Positions 43,143-50,638 of a DNA stretch of 64,000 nt are shown here, in pieces. The DNA lies in NCBI GenBank assembly GCA_900546345.1, contig URCI01000008.1:14950-78949 (forward strand), given 5' to 3'. The notes beneath the pieces are model-generated. The model was not told where the DNA came from. It saw nothing but the letters and a program-made list of their open reading frames with translations, and did not search any database. The DNA comes from an uncultured Prevotella sp. (GTDB taxonomy: Bacteria; Bacteroidota; Bacteroidia; Bacteroidales; Bacteroidaceae). The first letter of the stretch is position 1; every line of letters starts with the position of its first letter. A program made the position numbers and the translations under genes.

Positions 43143-43942
43143 TAGACTTGACAGAAGACCAGATAGAGCGCTACAGCCGCCATATTCTCTTGCAGGATGT
43201 GGGACTGGAAGGCCAGGAAAAGATTCTCAACGCCCGTGTGCTCATCGTCGGTGCCGGTGGTTTAGGTGCACCGGCCGCCATGTATCTTGCCGCGGCGGGC
43301 GTGGGACACATTGGTATCGTGGATGCCGACGTGGTGGATCTGAGCAATCTGCAGCGACAGATTATCCACTTCACTAAAGATGTAGGACAGCCAAAAGTGG
43401 AAAGCGCCAAGGAGAAGATGCTCGCCATCAACCCAGATGTGGAGGTGACCACTTATCACGAGTTCATGGACTCATCTAATGCAAAAAAAATTATTGAGCC
43501 ATGGGACTTCGTCATTGATGGCACCGACAATTTCCCCGTGAAGTTCCTCATCAACGATGCCTGTGTGATGCTCGGCAAGGCATTCAGCCATGGTGGCATA
43601 CTGCGCTTCCGTGGTCAGACGTTTACGCATGTGCCGGGCTCGGCTTGCTACCGTTGTTTCTTTAAGGAACCACCACCAGCCGGAGCCGTACCCACCTGCT
43701 CACAGGCAGGAGTGCTCGGTGCCATCGCCGGCATGCTGGGAACCATACAGGCTGCCGAAGCGCTGAAATATATCCTGGGCGTGGGCGAACTGCTCACCAA
43801 CCGCCTACTTACCTTCGACGCCAAGACGATGAACTTCCGTACGATCAAGGTGAAGCGCCGGCCCAACTGTGAGATCTGTCGTGAGCATCCTACCATCGAC
43901 CATCTCATCGACTACGAGCAGACGGCTTGCGACCTGCACTAA
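43139..43942 (+). CDS. MoeB/ThiF/HesA-family adenylyltransferase (sulfur-carrier activating enzyme)
   Basis: A 267-residue E1-like enzyme that adenylates the Gly-Gly end of the sulfur carrier. Seen: nucleotide loop GAGGLGAPAAMYLAAAGVG, DADVVDLSNLQRQ with the conserved Arg and Gln, the DGTDNF motif, and a zinc site formed by CYRCFF and CEICREH. TCSQAGVLG near residue 185 carries the Cys common to this family. No C-terminal rhodanese domain is present, so sulfur is delivered by another protein, perhaps the TusA-fused sulfite reductase downstream. Translationally coupled to the carrier gene. Confidence 0.93.
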   Translation: MIDLTEDQIERYSRHILLQDVGLEGQEKILNARVLIVGAGGLGAPAAMYLAAAGVGHIGIVDADVVDLSNLQRQIIHFTKDVGQPKVESAKEKMLAINPDVEVTTYHEFMDSSNAKKIIEPWDFVIDGTDNFPVKFLINDACVMLGKAFSHGGILRFRGQTFTHVPGSACYRCFFKEPPPAGAVPTCSQAGVLGAIAGMLGTIQAAEALKYILGVGELLTNRLLTFDAKTMNFRTIKVKRRPNCEICREHPTIDHLIDYEQTACDLH

Positions 43943-43988
43943 GCATTCACACCACTGTCTCCCACACCTATTTATAATATACAGCACC

Positions 43989-44381
43989 ATGAAAATCAAC
44001 GATGATGTCATCAAACAAATGATTGCACAAGCGCAGAAAGACGCTCCCATCGAGACCTGCGGCTATCTGCTCGGCAACGACGGCGTGGTGACCGAGAACT
44101 ATTGGATGGAGAATATCGATCACAGTTCGGAGCACTTCTCCTTTGCGCCTAAGGATCAGTTCGCTGCCTTGAAATACGCTCGTTCCAAGCATCTGAAGAT
44201 TCTCGCTAACTGGCATTCTCATCCCGCCAGCCCATCACGTCCTTCACAAGAGGACATTCGGTTGGCCAATGATCCCACCATCCGCTATGCCATTCTTTCG
44301 CTCCACGACGGCATTCATCTCAACTCCTTCAAGATTCTGCAAGGTGAAGTCATCGACAAAGAGACACATTTTGAATGTTGA
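43989..44381 (+). CDS. JAMM (M67/Mov34) metalloprotease, predicted sulfur-carrier processing enzyme
   Basis: A 130-residue zinc protease with a full JAMM motif: Glu22 (IETCGYLLG), His76-x-His78, Ser86 and Asp89 (NWHSHPASPSRPSQED). Relatives QbsD, HcyD and Mec+ act on sulfur carriers, either trimming residues after Gly-Gly or releasing the amino-acid product. The carrier encoded at 42930 ends GGG-Ser-Leu, a clear candidate substrate. The start at 43989 was chosen because the upstream in-frame stretch overlaps the E1 gene and looks non-coding. The last codons run into the heptamer repeat at 44371-44419, which supplies the stop. Confidence 0.9.
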   Translation: MKINDDVIKQMIAQAQKDAPIETCGYLLGNDGVVTENYWMENIDHSSEHFSFAPKDQFAALKYARSKHLKILANWHSHPASPSRPSQEDIRLANDPTIRYAILSLHDGIHLNSFKILQGEVIDKETHFEC

Positions 44382-44419
44382 ATGATGAATGTTGAACGTT
44401 GAATGTTGAATGTTGAATG
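44371..44419. repeat. Seven-unit heptamer array (TTGAATG)
   Basis: Seven contiguous units: TTGAATG, TTGAATG, ATGAATG, TTGAACG, then TTGAATG three times. The array begins inside the JAMM gene and contains its stop codon (44379-44381). The same words occur at 28147-28205, 49863-49890 and 60034-60068. Confidence 0.85.
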
Positions 44420-44499
44420 TACCGCGAATAGGATCGCTAATAATCAATAAATAAATAGATAATAACCATTTAATTCACTCTTTACCCTGATGCTCTTCT

Positions 44500-44530
44500 T
44501 CTCCCTTTTAGGGAGAGCAGAGAGGGTCTT
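44500..44530. repeat. CTCCC/GGGAG intergenic repeat, diverged copy
   Basis: TTCTCCCTTTTAGGGAGAG followed by CAGAGAGGG just before the sulfite reductase ATG; it resembles the repeats at 51629-51664, 52531-52566 and 59877-59939. Confidence 0.5.
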
Positions 44531-44535
44531 CTATC

Positions 44536-46953
44536 ATGTACCGCATACCTTCTACACTCAATAGCGACCTGGACTACACCGAGTCGCTCATCAAGAAATA
44601 TCAGGCCGGTGACATCAAAGCCGGTGAACTGAAGAGCAACCGCGTGCCAATGGGCATCTACGAGCAACGCAAAAACGAACACTACATGCTTCGTGTGCGT
44701 TGTGCGGGCGGACTCATCACACCCAAGCAACTGGCTGAGGTGGCCTATGTAGGTCGGCAGGTGTCTACCTCGCACCTGCATATCACCACACGGCAAGAAA
44801 TACAAATCCACAACGTAGACCTGCGCGACGCTGTTCCGGCATTGCGCAAACTGGAGAAAGTGGGACTCTCCACAGCTGGTGGCGGTGGCAATACGGTGCG
44901 CAATATGATGGTCAACGACCGAAGCGGACTGGTGGCCGAGGAGGCTTTTGATGTCTACCCTGTTGTTGAGGAGCTCACCTCTCGACTTATCGCTGAGCGA
45001 GACTCCTTCACCATGCCACGAAAATATAAGGTGGCCATGGACTACAACGAGCAAGATGCACACTACTCTTTTGTGGCAGACTTCGGATTGCAGGCAAGAA
45101 TCGTTGACGGACAACGGGGCTACCGCGTGCTCATCGCCGGCAGTACAGCTCCGAATCCACACACGGGTTGGCAGGTCTTTGACTTCCTGCCAGAGGTGGA
45201 TCTCTATCGCGCAGCCAAGGCTCTGAAAAACTGGTTCAACAAATACGGCAACCGGCGCAACCGTCACAAAGCCCGTATGCGCTACGTGTTCTATAAATAT
45301 GGTGAAGAGGAGGCAAAAAGACTCTATCTCGAAGAGTTCAACGAACTGAAGAAAGACGGAGCTCTCGACTTCTTCGTGCCGACACTGCCTCTCGAACATC
45401 ATCGCCCCGACTTTGCGCCAGAGAAAGACGACAGCGAGGAGTATCTTCGCTGGAAACGGCGCTATGCCCACGCACAAACCACTGAAGAGGGAAAGCGTGA
45501 GAACCTGTGGTTTGCCTATCTGCCCGTTGACCATGGCAACAACCGACCGGAGTTCTTCGCTGAGGTGGCTGACTATCTGGACAACTACGGCAATGATGTC
45601 ATACGATTCACCAAGCGTGAACAGATTCAGGTACGCAACATACCCGAAGATTATCTGCCCAACATCTACCATTTCTTCAAGCGCTTGGGCGACTATCAAG
45701 TCGACTACCCCGTGGTCGTTACCAACTTCACGTCGTGTACCGGAGCCGACACTTGTCGCTTGGGCATCTGCCTTCCGAAGGGAGCCATCAACGCCATCAC
45801 TAAGCGACTGCTTGCCAGTGACCTCGACCTTGATGCCATCCCTGACTTTGAGCTGAAGATGAATGGCTGTACGAATATTTGTGCCAATGCCACCTGGGCT
45901 GACCTTGGCTTTAGTGGACGCATCGGTCGCGTCGGCGACGATCCGTTCCCAGCCTACACGGTGTGGCTGCCACTCAAGGGACGCAACGAGATTGACCTCA
46001 GCGTGGGCTACATCCCTGCCCGACACCTCCCCGGCTTCGTCGAGGACTACCTCAGAGATGTCATCGCCGAGAAAGACAACTATGCCGACTACTACGACTA
46101 TGTCGTGAAGCATGGTGCCGAAGTGGTGAAGCAGCTGCTTGAGAAATACAAGCCTGTCAAACCCTACGCCGAGGAGCCCGAGGCTTATCACGACTGGGAG
46201 GATGACGAGAAGTTTAGCCTCATCAAATATGGCCAGGCAGAATGCTCGGCAGGACTCTTCGACATCATTGAACTCGATCAAGACACGATTGCGGAGAAGC
46301 GCAAGGCTATCGCCGCTGGCACGGCCAAAGACTTGGAGAAAGAGCTCCACGACATCGTGTTCTCCGAAAACCGTATGCTCCTCGTCACGCGTGGCGTTGA
46401 CCCGCGCACCGATGACGACGTGTACAACGGCTTCCTCAAAGAGTTCATCTCCACCGGCATCGTTCCCCAGAAGTTCAGCGTGCTCACCGACCGGGCCCGC
46501 GGCCACGAGCCGCTCGCTGATCAGCAGCCACTTATCTATGAGCTTGCCGACTTGCTCAACGAACTCTACAAGGGTATGGACGATAACCTGCAGTTCAAAA
46601 CAGTTTCGGCAACAACACAGCCACAGTCAGCTGTTTCTCAGCCATCCGATACGCAGAAGCCCGCTACACCGAAAGCAGCACCTGCTACAACGGCGCCAAC
46701 AGCCAAGCCTTCTACGTCTGATGAACCTACACCCGATGTGAAAAAAGACTTCCGTGGTGTAGCCTGCCCAATGAACTTCGTCAAGACGAAGATCGCGCTC
46801 ACTCCCATGAAGAGCGGTCAGATGCTCGAAATTCTCCTCGATGACGGCCAGCCCATTCAAAACGTACCGGGAAGCGTGAAGAACGAGGGCCACACCGTGC
46901 TCTCCACCGAGAAGGTCGACAACTATTGGAAGGTACTCATCAGAAAGAAATAG
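44536..46953 (+). CDS. Sulfite reductase fused to a C-terminal TusA domain
   Basis: An 805-residue protein. Residues 1-~640 are a ferredoxin-type nitrite/sulfite reductase with duplicated ferredoxin-like and catalytic domains; the siroheme/4Fe-4S cysteines are Cys401, Cys407, Cys445 and Cys449 (SCTGADTC and NGCTNIC). A Pro/Ala/Thr-rich linker (~690-738) leads to a TusA-type sulfurtransferase domain (739-805) whose Cys744 lies in ACPMN; the second Pro of the classical CPxP is Asn. It would reduce sulfite to sulfide and perhaps pass sulfur through Cys744 to the carrier protein. No flavoprotein partner is nearby. The siroheme gene starts 1 bp after its stop. Confidence 0.9.
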   Translation: MYRIPSTLNSDLDYTESLIKKYQAGDIKAGELKSNRVPMGIYEQRKNEHYMLRVRCAGGLITPKQLAEVAYVGRQVSTSHLHITTRQEIQIHNVDLRDAVPALRKLEKVGLSTAGGGGNTVRNMMVNDRSGLVAEEAFDVYPVVEELTSRLIAERDSFTMPRKYKVAMDYNEQDAHYSFVADFGLQARIVDGQRGYRVLIAGSTAPNPHTGWQVFDFLPEVDLYRAAKALKNWFNKYGNRRNRHKARMRYVFYKYGEEEAKRLYLEEFNELKKDGALDFFVPTLPLEHHRPDFAPEKDDSEEYLRWKRRYAHAQTTEEGKRENLWFAYLPVDHGNNRPEFFAEVADYLDNYGNDVIRFTKREQIQVRNIPEDYLPNIYHFFKRLGDYQVDYPVVVTNFTSCTGADTCRLGICLPKGAINAITKRLLASDLDLDAIPDFELKMNGCTNICANATWADLGFSGRIGRVGDDPFPAYTVWLPLKGRNEIDLSVGYIPARHLPGFVEDYLRDVIAEKDNYADYYDYVVKHGAEVVKQLLEKYKPVKPYAEEPEAYHDWEDDEKFSLIKYGQAECSAGLFDIIELDQDTIAEKRKAIAAGTAKDLEKELHDIVFSENRMLLVTRGVDPRTDDDVYNGFLKEFISTGIVPQKFSVLTDRARGHEPLADQQPLIYELADLLNELYKGMDDNLQFKTVSATTQPQSAVSQPSDTQKPATPKAAPATTAPTAKPSTSDEPTPDVKKDFRGVACPMNFVKTKIALTPMKSGQMLEILLDDGQPIQNVPGSVKNEGHTVLSTEKVDNYWKVLIRKK

Positions 46954-46954
46954 C

Positions 46955-47410
46955 ATGAATTTTCTTCCCATTGCTCTTGCCCTCGCCGAGGCCCCCGTTA
47001 TTATCATCGGAGGCAGCGACGAGGGTGTGCGCAAGGCACAGCGCCTGGCCCGCATAACCACAAATGTCACTTTCATAGCTCCTCATATACCGGACAGTGT
47101 ACGAAGCTTCGGCTTCACACTCAAGGAAAAAGCTTTCGAGCCCGACGACCTCAACGAGGTGAAGATAGGCTTCATCTGCACCGACGACACCCGGCGCAAC
47201 CACGACATCTACCGCATGGCTCACCAACGCGGCATCCTCGCCTGCGTCTGTGACGACAAGCCCTATTGCGATTTCATCTCGCCCGCCATCGTCCGACAAG
47301 ACAACATCACCATCGCTGTTGGATCCGACGGCCTTGACGTGCGACGTTCCATACGCATTCGCAACCGTATCAAAGTTTTAATAGAGAGTGGCCTGCTCGA
47401 CATGAGCTGA
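46955..47410 (+). CDS. Precorrin-2 dehydrogenase-like protein (siroheme synthesis)
   Basis: A 151-residue SirC/Met8-type protein that oxidises precorrin-2 to sirohydrochlorin with NAD, providing siroheme for the upstream reductase. Seen: VIIIGGSDEGVRKAQRL (nucleotide loop and Arg), IGFICTDDTRRNHDIY, and CDFISPAIVRQDNITIAVGSDG, where the family has the substrate Ser/Asp. The C-terminal helical dimerisation part is absent, making it shorter than the usual ~200 residues, so chelatase activity is doubtful. The 1-bp gap to the sulfite reductase stop implies coupling. Confidence 0.87.
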   Translation: MNFLPIALALAEAPVIIIGGSDEGVRKAQRLARITTNVTFIAPHIPDSVRSFGFTLKEKAFEPDDLNEVKIGFICTDDTRRNHDIYRMAHQRGILACVCDDKPYCDFISPAIVRQDNITIAVGSDGLDVRRSIRIRNRIKVLIESGLLDMS

Positions 47411-47462
47411 CCACTCTTTTTTTATTCGCACTTACTATTTTATTCATCCATATCACTACGTA

Positions 47463-47526
47463 ATACCCTCTTTGAGGTATCCCTTCTACCATATTGATGG
47501 GATACCAAATGGTCATAGTGTGGTAT
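47463..47526. promoter_or_regulatory. Regulatory block C: three palindromes before cysD
   Basis: Sites: 47463-47480 ATACCCTCTTTGAGGTAT, 47486-47503 CTACCATATTGATGGGAT, 47509-47526 ATGGTCATAGTGTGGTAT. Pitch is 23 and 23; outer starts are 46 bp apart. The last site is 23 bp from the cysD -7 box; its left half is poor. No divergent gene lies to the left, and no -7 box is found at the mirror position. Confidence 0.8.
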
Positions 47527-47548
47527 TTCTACAACCAAGGATTTGACG

Positions 47549-47556
47549 TAACTTTG
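47549..47556 (+). promoter_or_regulatory. cysD operon promoter (-7 box)
   Basis: TAACTTTG, preceded by CG and followed by CAA exactly as in the PstB-like promoter. No -33 TTTG at the usual distance; TATTTC of the operator takes that place, as expected for an activator-dependent promoter. Confidence 0.8.
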
Positions 47557-47591
47557 CAAGCAGTAAACGAGATAACAACACATTATTATAT

Positions 47592-48497
47592 ATGGACAAC
47601 AAAACCATTCAACACCTCAAGGAACTCGAATCGGAGAGCATTTATGTGCTGCGTGAAGTGGCAGCACAGTTCGAGCGACCTGTCATCCTCTTCTCGGGCG
47701 GCAAGGACAGTATTGTCTGCACCTATCTTGCCTACAAGGCTTTCTATCCTGCCAAGATTCCCTTTCCACTGCTGCATATCGACACGGGACACAACTTCCA
47801 GGAGACACTCGACTACCGCGACGCGCTGGTAAAGAAACTCGGACTGGAACTCATCGTCGGATCGGTGCAGGAGAGTATCGACACGGGACGAGTGAAAGAA
47901 GAGACAGGATACTACGCCAGCCGCAACAAGCTACAGATTACAACGCTGCTCGACACCATCGACAAATATAAGTTCGACGCTGCCATCGGAGGCGCTCGAC
48001 GCGACGAAGAGAAAGCGCGCGCCAAGGAACGCTTCTTTAGCCATAGAGATGAGTTCGGACAGTGGAATCCAAAGAATCAGCGCCCCGAACTGTGGAATAT
48101 CTTCAACGGCCGCAAAAACATGGGAGAGCACTTCCGCGTCTTCCCTATCTCTAACTGGACCGAGATGGATGTATGGCAATATATCTACCAAGAGAACATT
48201 CCCATGCCGAGTCTCTACTTCACTCATGAGCGTGAGGTATTCCAGAGAGACGGACAATGGTTGGCTGCTCTGCCCGTCATCAAGCGCAAGCCCACAGAGC
48301 AAGTCGTGAAGAAGCTCGTGCGTTGCCGCACCATCGGCGACATCACCTGTACGGGACTCACTGAGTCAAAGGCAACTACTGTGGCCGACATCATCGACGA
48401 GATTGCCTCAACCCGCGTCACTGAGCGTGGTGGACGAGCTGACGACAAGCGCTCGGAAACAGCTATGGAAGACCGCAAGAAAGCAGGATACTTCTAA
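47592..48497 (+). CDS. cysD: Sulfate adenylyltransferase subunit 2
   Basis: A 301-residue PP-loop ATP sulfurylase subunit that makes adenylyl sulfate (APS) from sulfate and ATP together with the GTPase CysN. Seen: VILFSGGKDSIV (PP-loop) near residue 30, HIDTGHNF, and GGARRDEEKARAKER, a hallmark of CysD. Length is typical. It heads a rightward operon, cysD-cysN-cysH-PstC-like-PstA-like, under block C. Confidence 0.97.
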   Translation: MDNKTIQHLKELESESIYVLREVAAQFERPVILFSGGKDSIVCTYLAYKAFYPAKIPFPLLHIDTGHNFQETLDYRDALVKKLGLELIVGSVQESIDTGRVKEETGYYASRNKLQITTLLDTIDKYKFDAAIGGARRDEEKARAKERFFSHRDEFGQWNPKNQRPELWNIFNGRKNMGEHFRVFPISNWTEMDVWQYIYQENIPMPSLYFTHEREVFQRDGQWLAALPVIKRKPTEQVVKKLVRCRTIGDITCTGLTESKATTVADIIDEIASTRVTERGGRADDKRSETAMEDRKKAGYF

Positions 48498-48592
48498 AGA
48501 GAAGCCCGTTGCCTGATTGAAAATAAGACGACGAAGGGCCATTCTCTACTCATCAACATCATTTCATCCATCAACCCTGAAAATATAGACAA

Positions 48593-49870
48593 ATGACCAA
48601 ACGAGGATATTTAGATATGGAGCTGCTGCGCTTCTCCACGGCCGGCAGCGTAGACGACGGCAAGAGTACGCTCATCGGACGACTGCTCTATGACAGCAAG
48701 TCGATCTTTGAAGACCAACTCGAAGCAGTGGAGGCAGCATCAAAAAGCCGGGGAAACGAGGAGGTGAACCTCGCCCTGCTCACTGACGGACTGCGTGCAG
48801 AGCGCGAGCAAGGCATCACCATCGACGTGGCTTACCGTTATTTCGCCACACCGAAACGCAAGTTCATCATTGCTGACACCCCGGGACACATTCAGTACAC
48901 GCGCAACATGGTCACCGGAGCCAGTACTGCTGATCTGAGCATTATCCTCGTAGACGCACGCCATGGTGTACTCGAGCAGACTGTGCGCCACAGCTATATT
49001 TCTTCGTTGCTCGGCATTCCACACATTGTAGTGGCTATCAACAAGATGGATCTCGTTGACTTCTCCCAAGAAGTTTATGACAAGATTGTAGCTGACTACC
49101 GCAAGATGTCTGAAACCCTGAACATCAAGAACGTGGTGTTCATCCCCATCAGTGCCAAGGACGGCGACAACGTGGTGAACAAGAGCGAGCGCACGCCATG
49201 GTATTCGGGAAAGGCTTTGCTCGACTATCTCGAAACAGTACCCGTAGGTCACAAGACGGTGAGCGACTTCTTCCGCTACCCGGTGCAGTATGTCATCCGT
49301 CCTATCAGCGACAAGTTCCCCGACTATCGTGGCTACGCGGGACGCGTCAGCGGCGGCATCATCCGTCCGGGCGACCGTGTCCGTGTGCTACCCTCTGGAT
49401 TGGAGAGCACGGTGAAGAGTATCGACTTTGCCGGTGAGAGCCTCGACGAGGCTTACGCTCCAGAGAGCGTCACCATCCGTCTGAACGACGAGATAGACAT
49501 CAGCCGGGGCGACACGCTCGTCCGTGCCGACGAGAAGCAGCCGCACGTGGAGCAGGACGTGACGCTGGACGTGTGCTGGCTCAATCAAGCACCGGCTCAG
49601 ATACGCAAGAAATACATCATCCGACAGGCTACCTTCGAAACACAGGGTATGATACGAAGCATCAACTTCCGACGTAACATCAACACACTGGAGAAGGAAC
49701 AAAACGTCAGCGAACTCGCTATGAACGACATTGCTGAGATTACCATCCACACAGCACAGCCGCTTGTCTTCGACACCTATGCTGAGAACAAAGTCACCGG
49801 CAGTATCATCATCATCGATCCCGACACCAACGAAACAGTGGGAGCGGGAATGATTAAGAATGTTGAGTGA
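48593..49870 (+). CDS. cysN: Sulfate adenylyltransferase subunit 1 (GTPase)
   Basis: A 425-residue EF-Tu-like GTPase that drives APS synthesis by CysD. GTP motifs: P-loop GSVDDGKST, DTPGHIQYTRNM (DxxG) and NKMD. It is shorter than many CysN proteins and has no fused APS kinase (CysC), consistent with direct use of APS by the next gene product. It starts 95 bp after cysD. Its stop lies within a heptamer repeat (49863-49890). Confidence 0.96.
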   Translation: MTKRGYLDMELLRFSTAGSVDDGKSTLIGRLLYDSKSIFEDQLEAVEAASKSRGNEEVNLALLTDGLRAEREQGITIDVAYRYFATPKRKFIIADTPGHIQYTRNMVTGASTADLSIILVDARHGVLEQTVRHSYISSLLGIPHIVVAINKMDLVDFSQEVYDKIVADYRKMSETLNIKNVVFIPISAKDGDNVVNKSERTPWYSGKALLDYLETVPVGHKTVSDFFRYPVQYVIRPISDKFPDYRGYAGRVSGGIIRPGDRVRVLPSGLESTVKSIDFAGESLDEAYAPESVTIRLNDEIDISRGDTLVRADEKQPHVEQDVTLDVCWLNQAPAQIRKKYIIRQATFETQGMIRSINFRRNINTLEKEQNVSELAMNDIAEITIHTAQPLVFDTYAENKVTGSIIIIDPDTNETVGAGMIKNVE

Positions 49871-49890
49871 TGAATGTTGAATGATGAATT
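49863..49890. repeat. Short heptamer tract bridging cysN and cysH
   Basis: TTGAGTGATGAATGTTGAATGATGAAT carries the cysN stop (49868-49870) and the first possible cysH starts (49881, 49884); words match the array at 44371-44419. Confidence 0.65.
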
Positions 49891-50606
49891 ACACAACGAT
49901 GAATGAAGAACTAATCACACGACTGAACACAGAGCTGGAGGGGAAAAGTGCAGAAGAGGTGCTGCGCTATTTTCTGGAACAGTATAAGGGACGCATCGCT
50001 CTGTCCTCCAGTCTGAGTATTGAGGATCAGGTGCTCACCGACATCATAGTCAAAGAGGCACCGGCAACACGCATCTTTACTCTCGATACCGGCCGTCTCT
50101 TTCCCGAGACTTATCAGCTCATCGACCGCACAGACATGAAGTACGGCATCAAGATAGAGGTGTTCTTCCCCGATTACCATGAGGTGCAACGTATGGTTAG
50201 GGAAGAGGGTATCAACCTGTTCTACAACTCTGTCGAAAGCCGTCATCGCTGTTGTCAGATCCGTAAGCTGGAGCCCTTGCACCGTGCCATGCAAGGCCTT
50301 GACGTGTGGGTGTGCGGACTGCGCAGACAGCAGAGCGTGACCCGCAAGAACATGAACCTCGTGGAATGGGACGACATGCACGGACTCATCAAGGTGAACC
50401 CGCTCATCGAATGGACCGAACAGCAGGTGTGGAACTATATCCATGAGCATAGCGTGCCTTACAACAAGCTGCACGACAAGGGCTACCCAAGCATTGGCTG
50501 TGAGCCATGCACACGCGCCGTAAAGCCCGGCGAGGATATCCGCTCGGGACGATGGTGGTGGGAAGACCCCAATCACCGAGAGTGCGGACTGCATCAAAGA
50601 AACTAA
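49881..50606 (+). CDS. cysH: Assimilatory APS reductase
   Basis: A 241-residue thioredoxin-type adenylylsulfate reductase turning APS into sulfite and AMP. The 4Fe-4S ligands typical of APS-specific enzymes are present: CysCys in HRCCQIRK and Cys-x-x-Cys in GCEPCTRA; the catalytic Cys lies in the C-terminal ECGLHQRN. The PP-loop-like SSSLSIEDQV is near residue 43. This means the route is APS to sulfite without PAPS. Possible starts are 49881, 49884 and 49899; the last gives MNEELITRL and may be the real one because the first two lie in the repeat. Confidence 0.96.
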   Translation: MMNYTTMNEELITRLNTELEGKSAEEVLRYFLEQYKGRIALSSSLSIEDQVLTDIIVKEAPATRIFTLDTGRLFPETYQLIDRTDMKYGIKIEVFFPDYHEVQRMVREEGINLFYNSVESRHRCCQIRKLEPLHRAMQGLDVWVCGLRRQQSVTRKNMNLVEWDDMHGLIKVNPLIEWTEQQVWNYIHEHSVPYNKLHDKGYPSIGCEPCTRAVKPGEDIRSGRWWWEDPNHRECGLHQRN

Positions 50607-50638
50607 GAAAAAGCACAAGAAAGAATTAAGTGAGTAGA

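Noticed and set aside
42930..43942. Thiamine biosynthesis (thiS-thiF) assignment
   Set aside because: No thiG, thiH, thiC or thiE nearby and no TPP riboswitch seen; the JAMM protease and sulfite reductase indicate another pathway.
44482..46506. Very long minus-strand open frame (674 codons) opposite the sulfite reductase
   Set aside because: The plus strand carries intact siroheme-binding motifs and a full fusion protein; the antisense frame has no known motif and no promoter.
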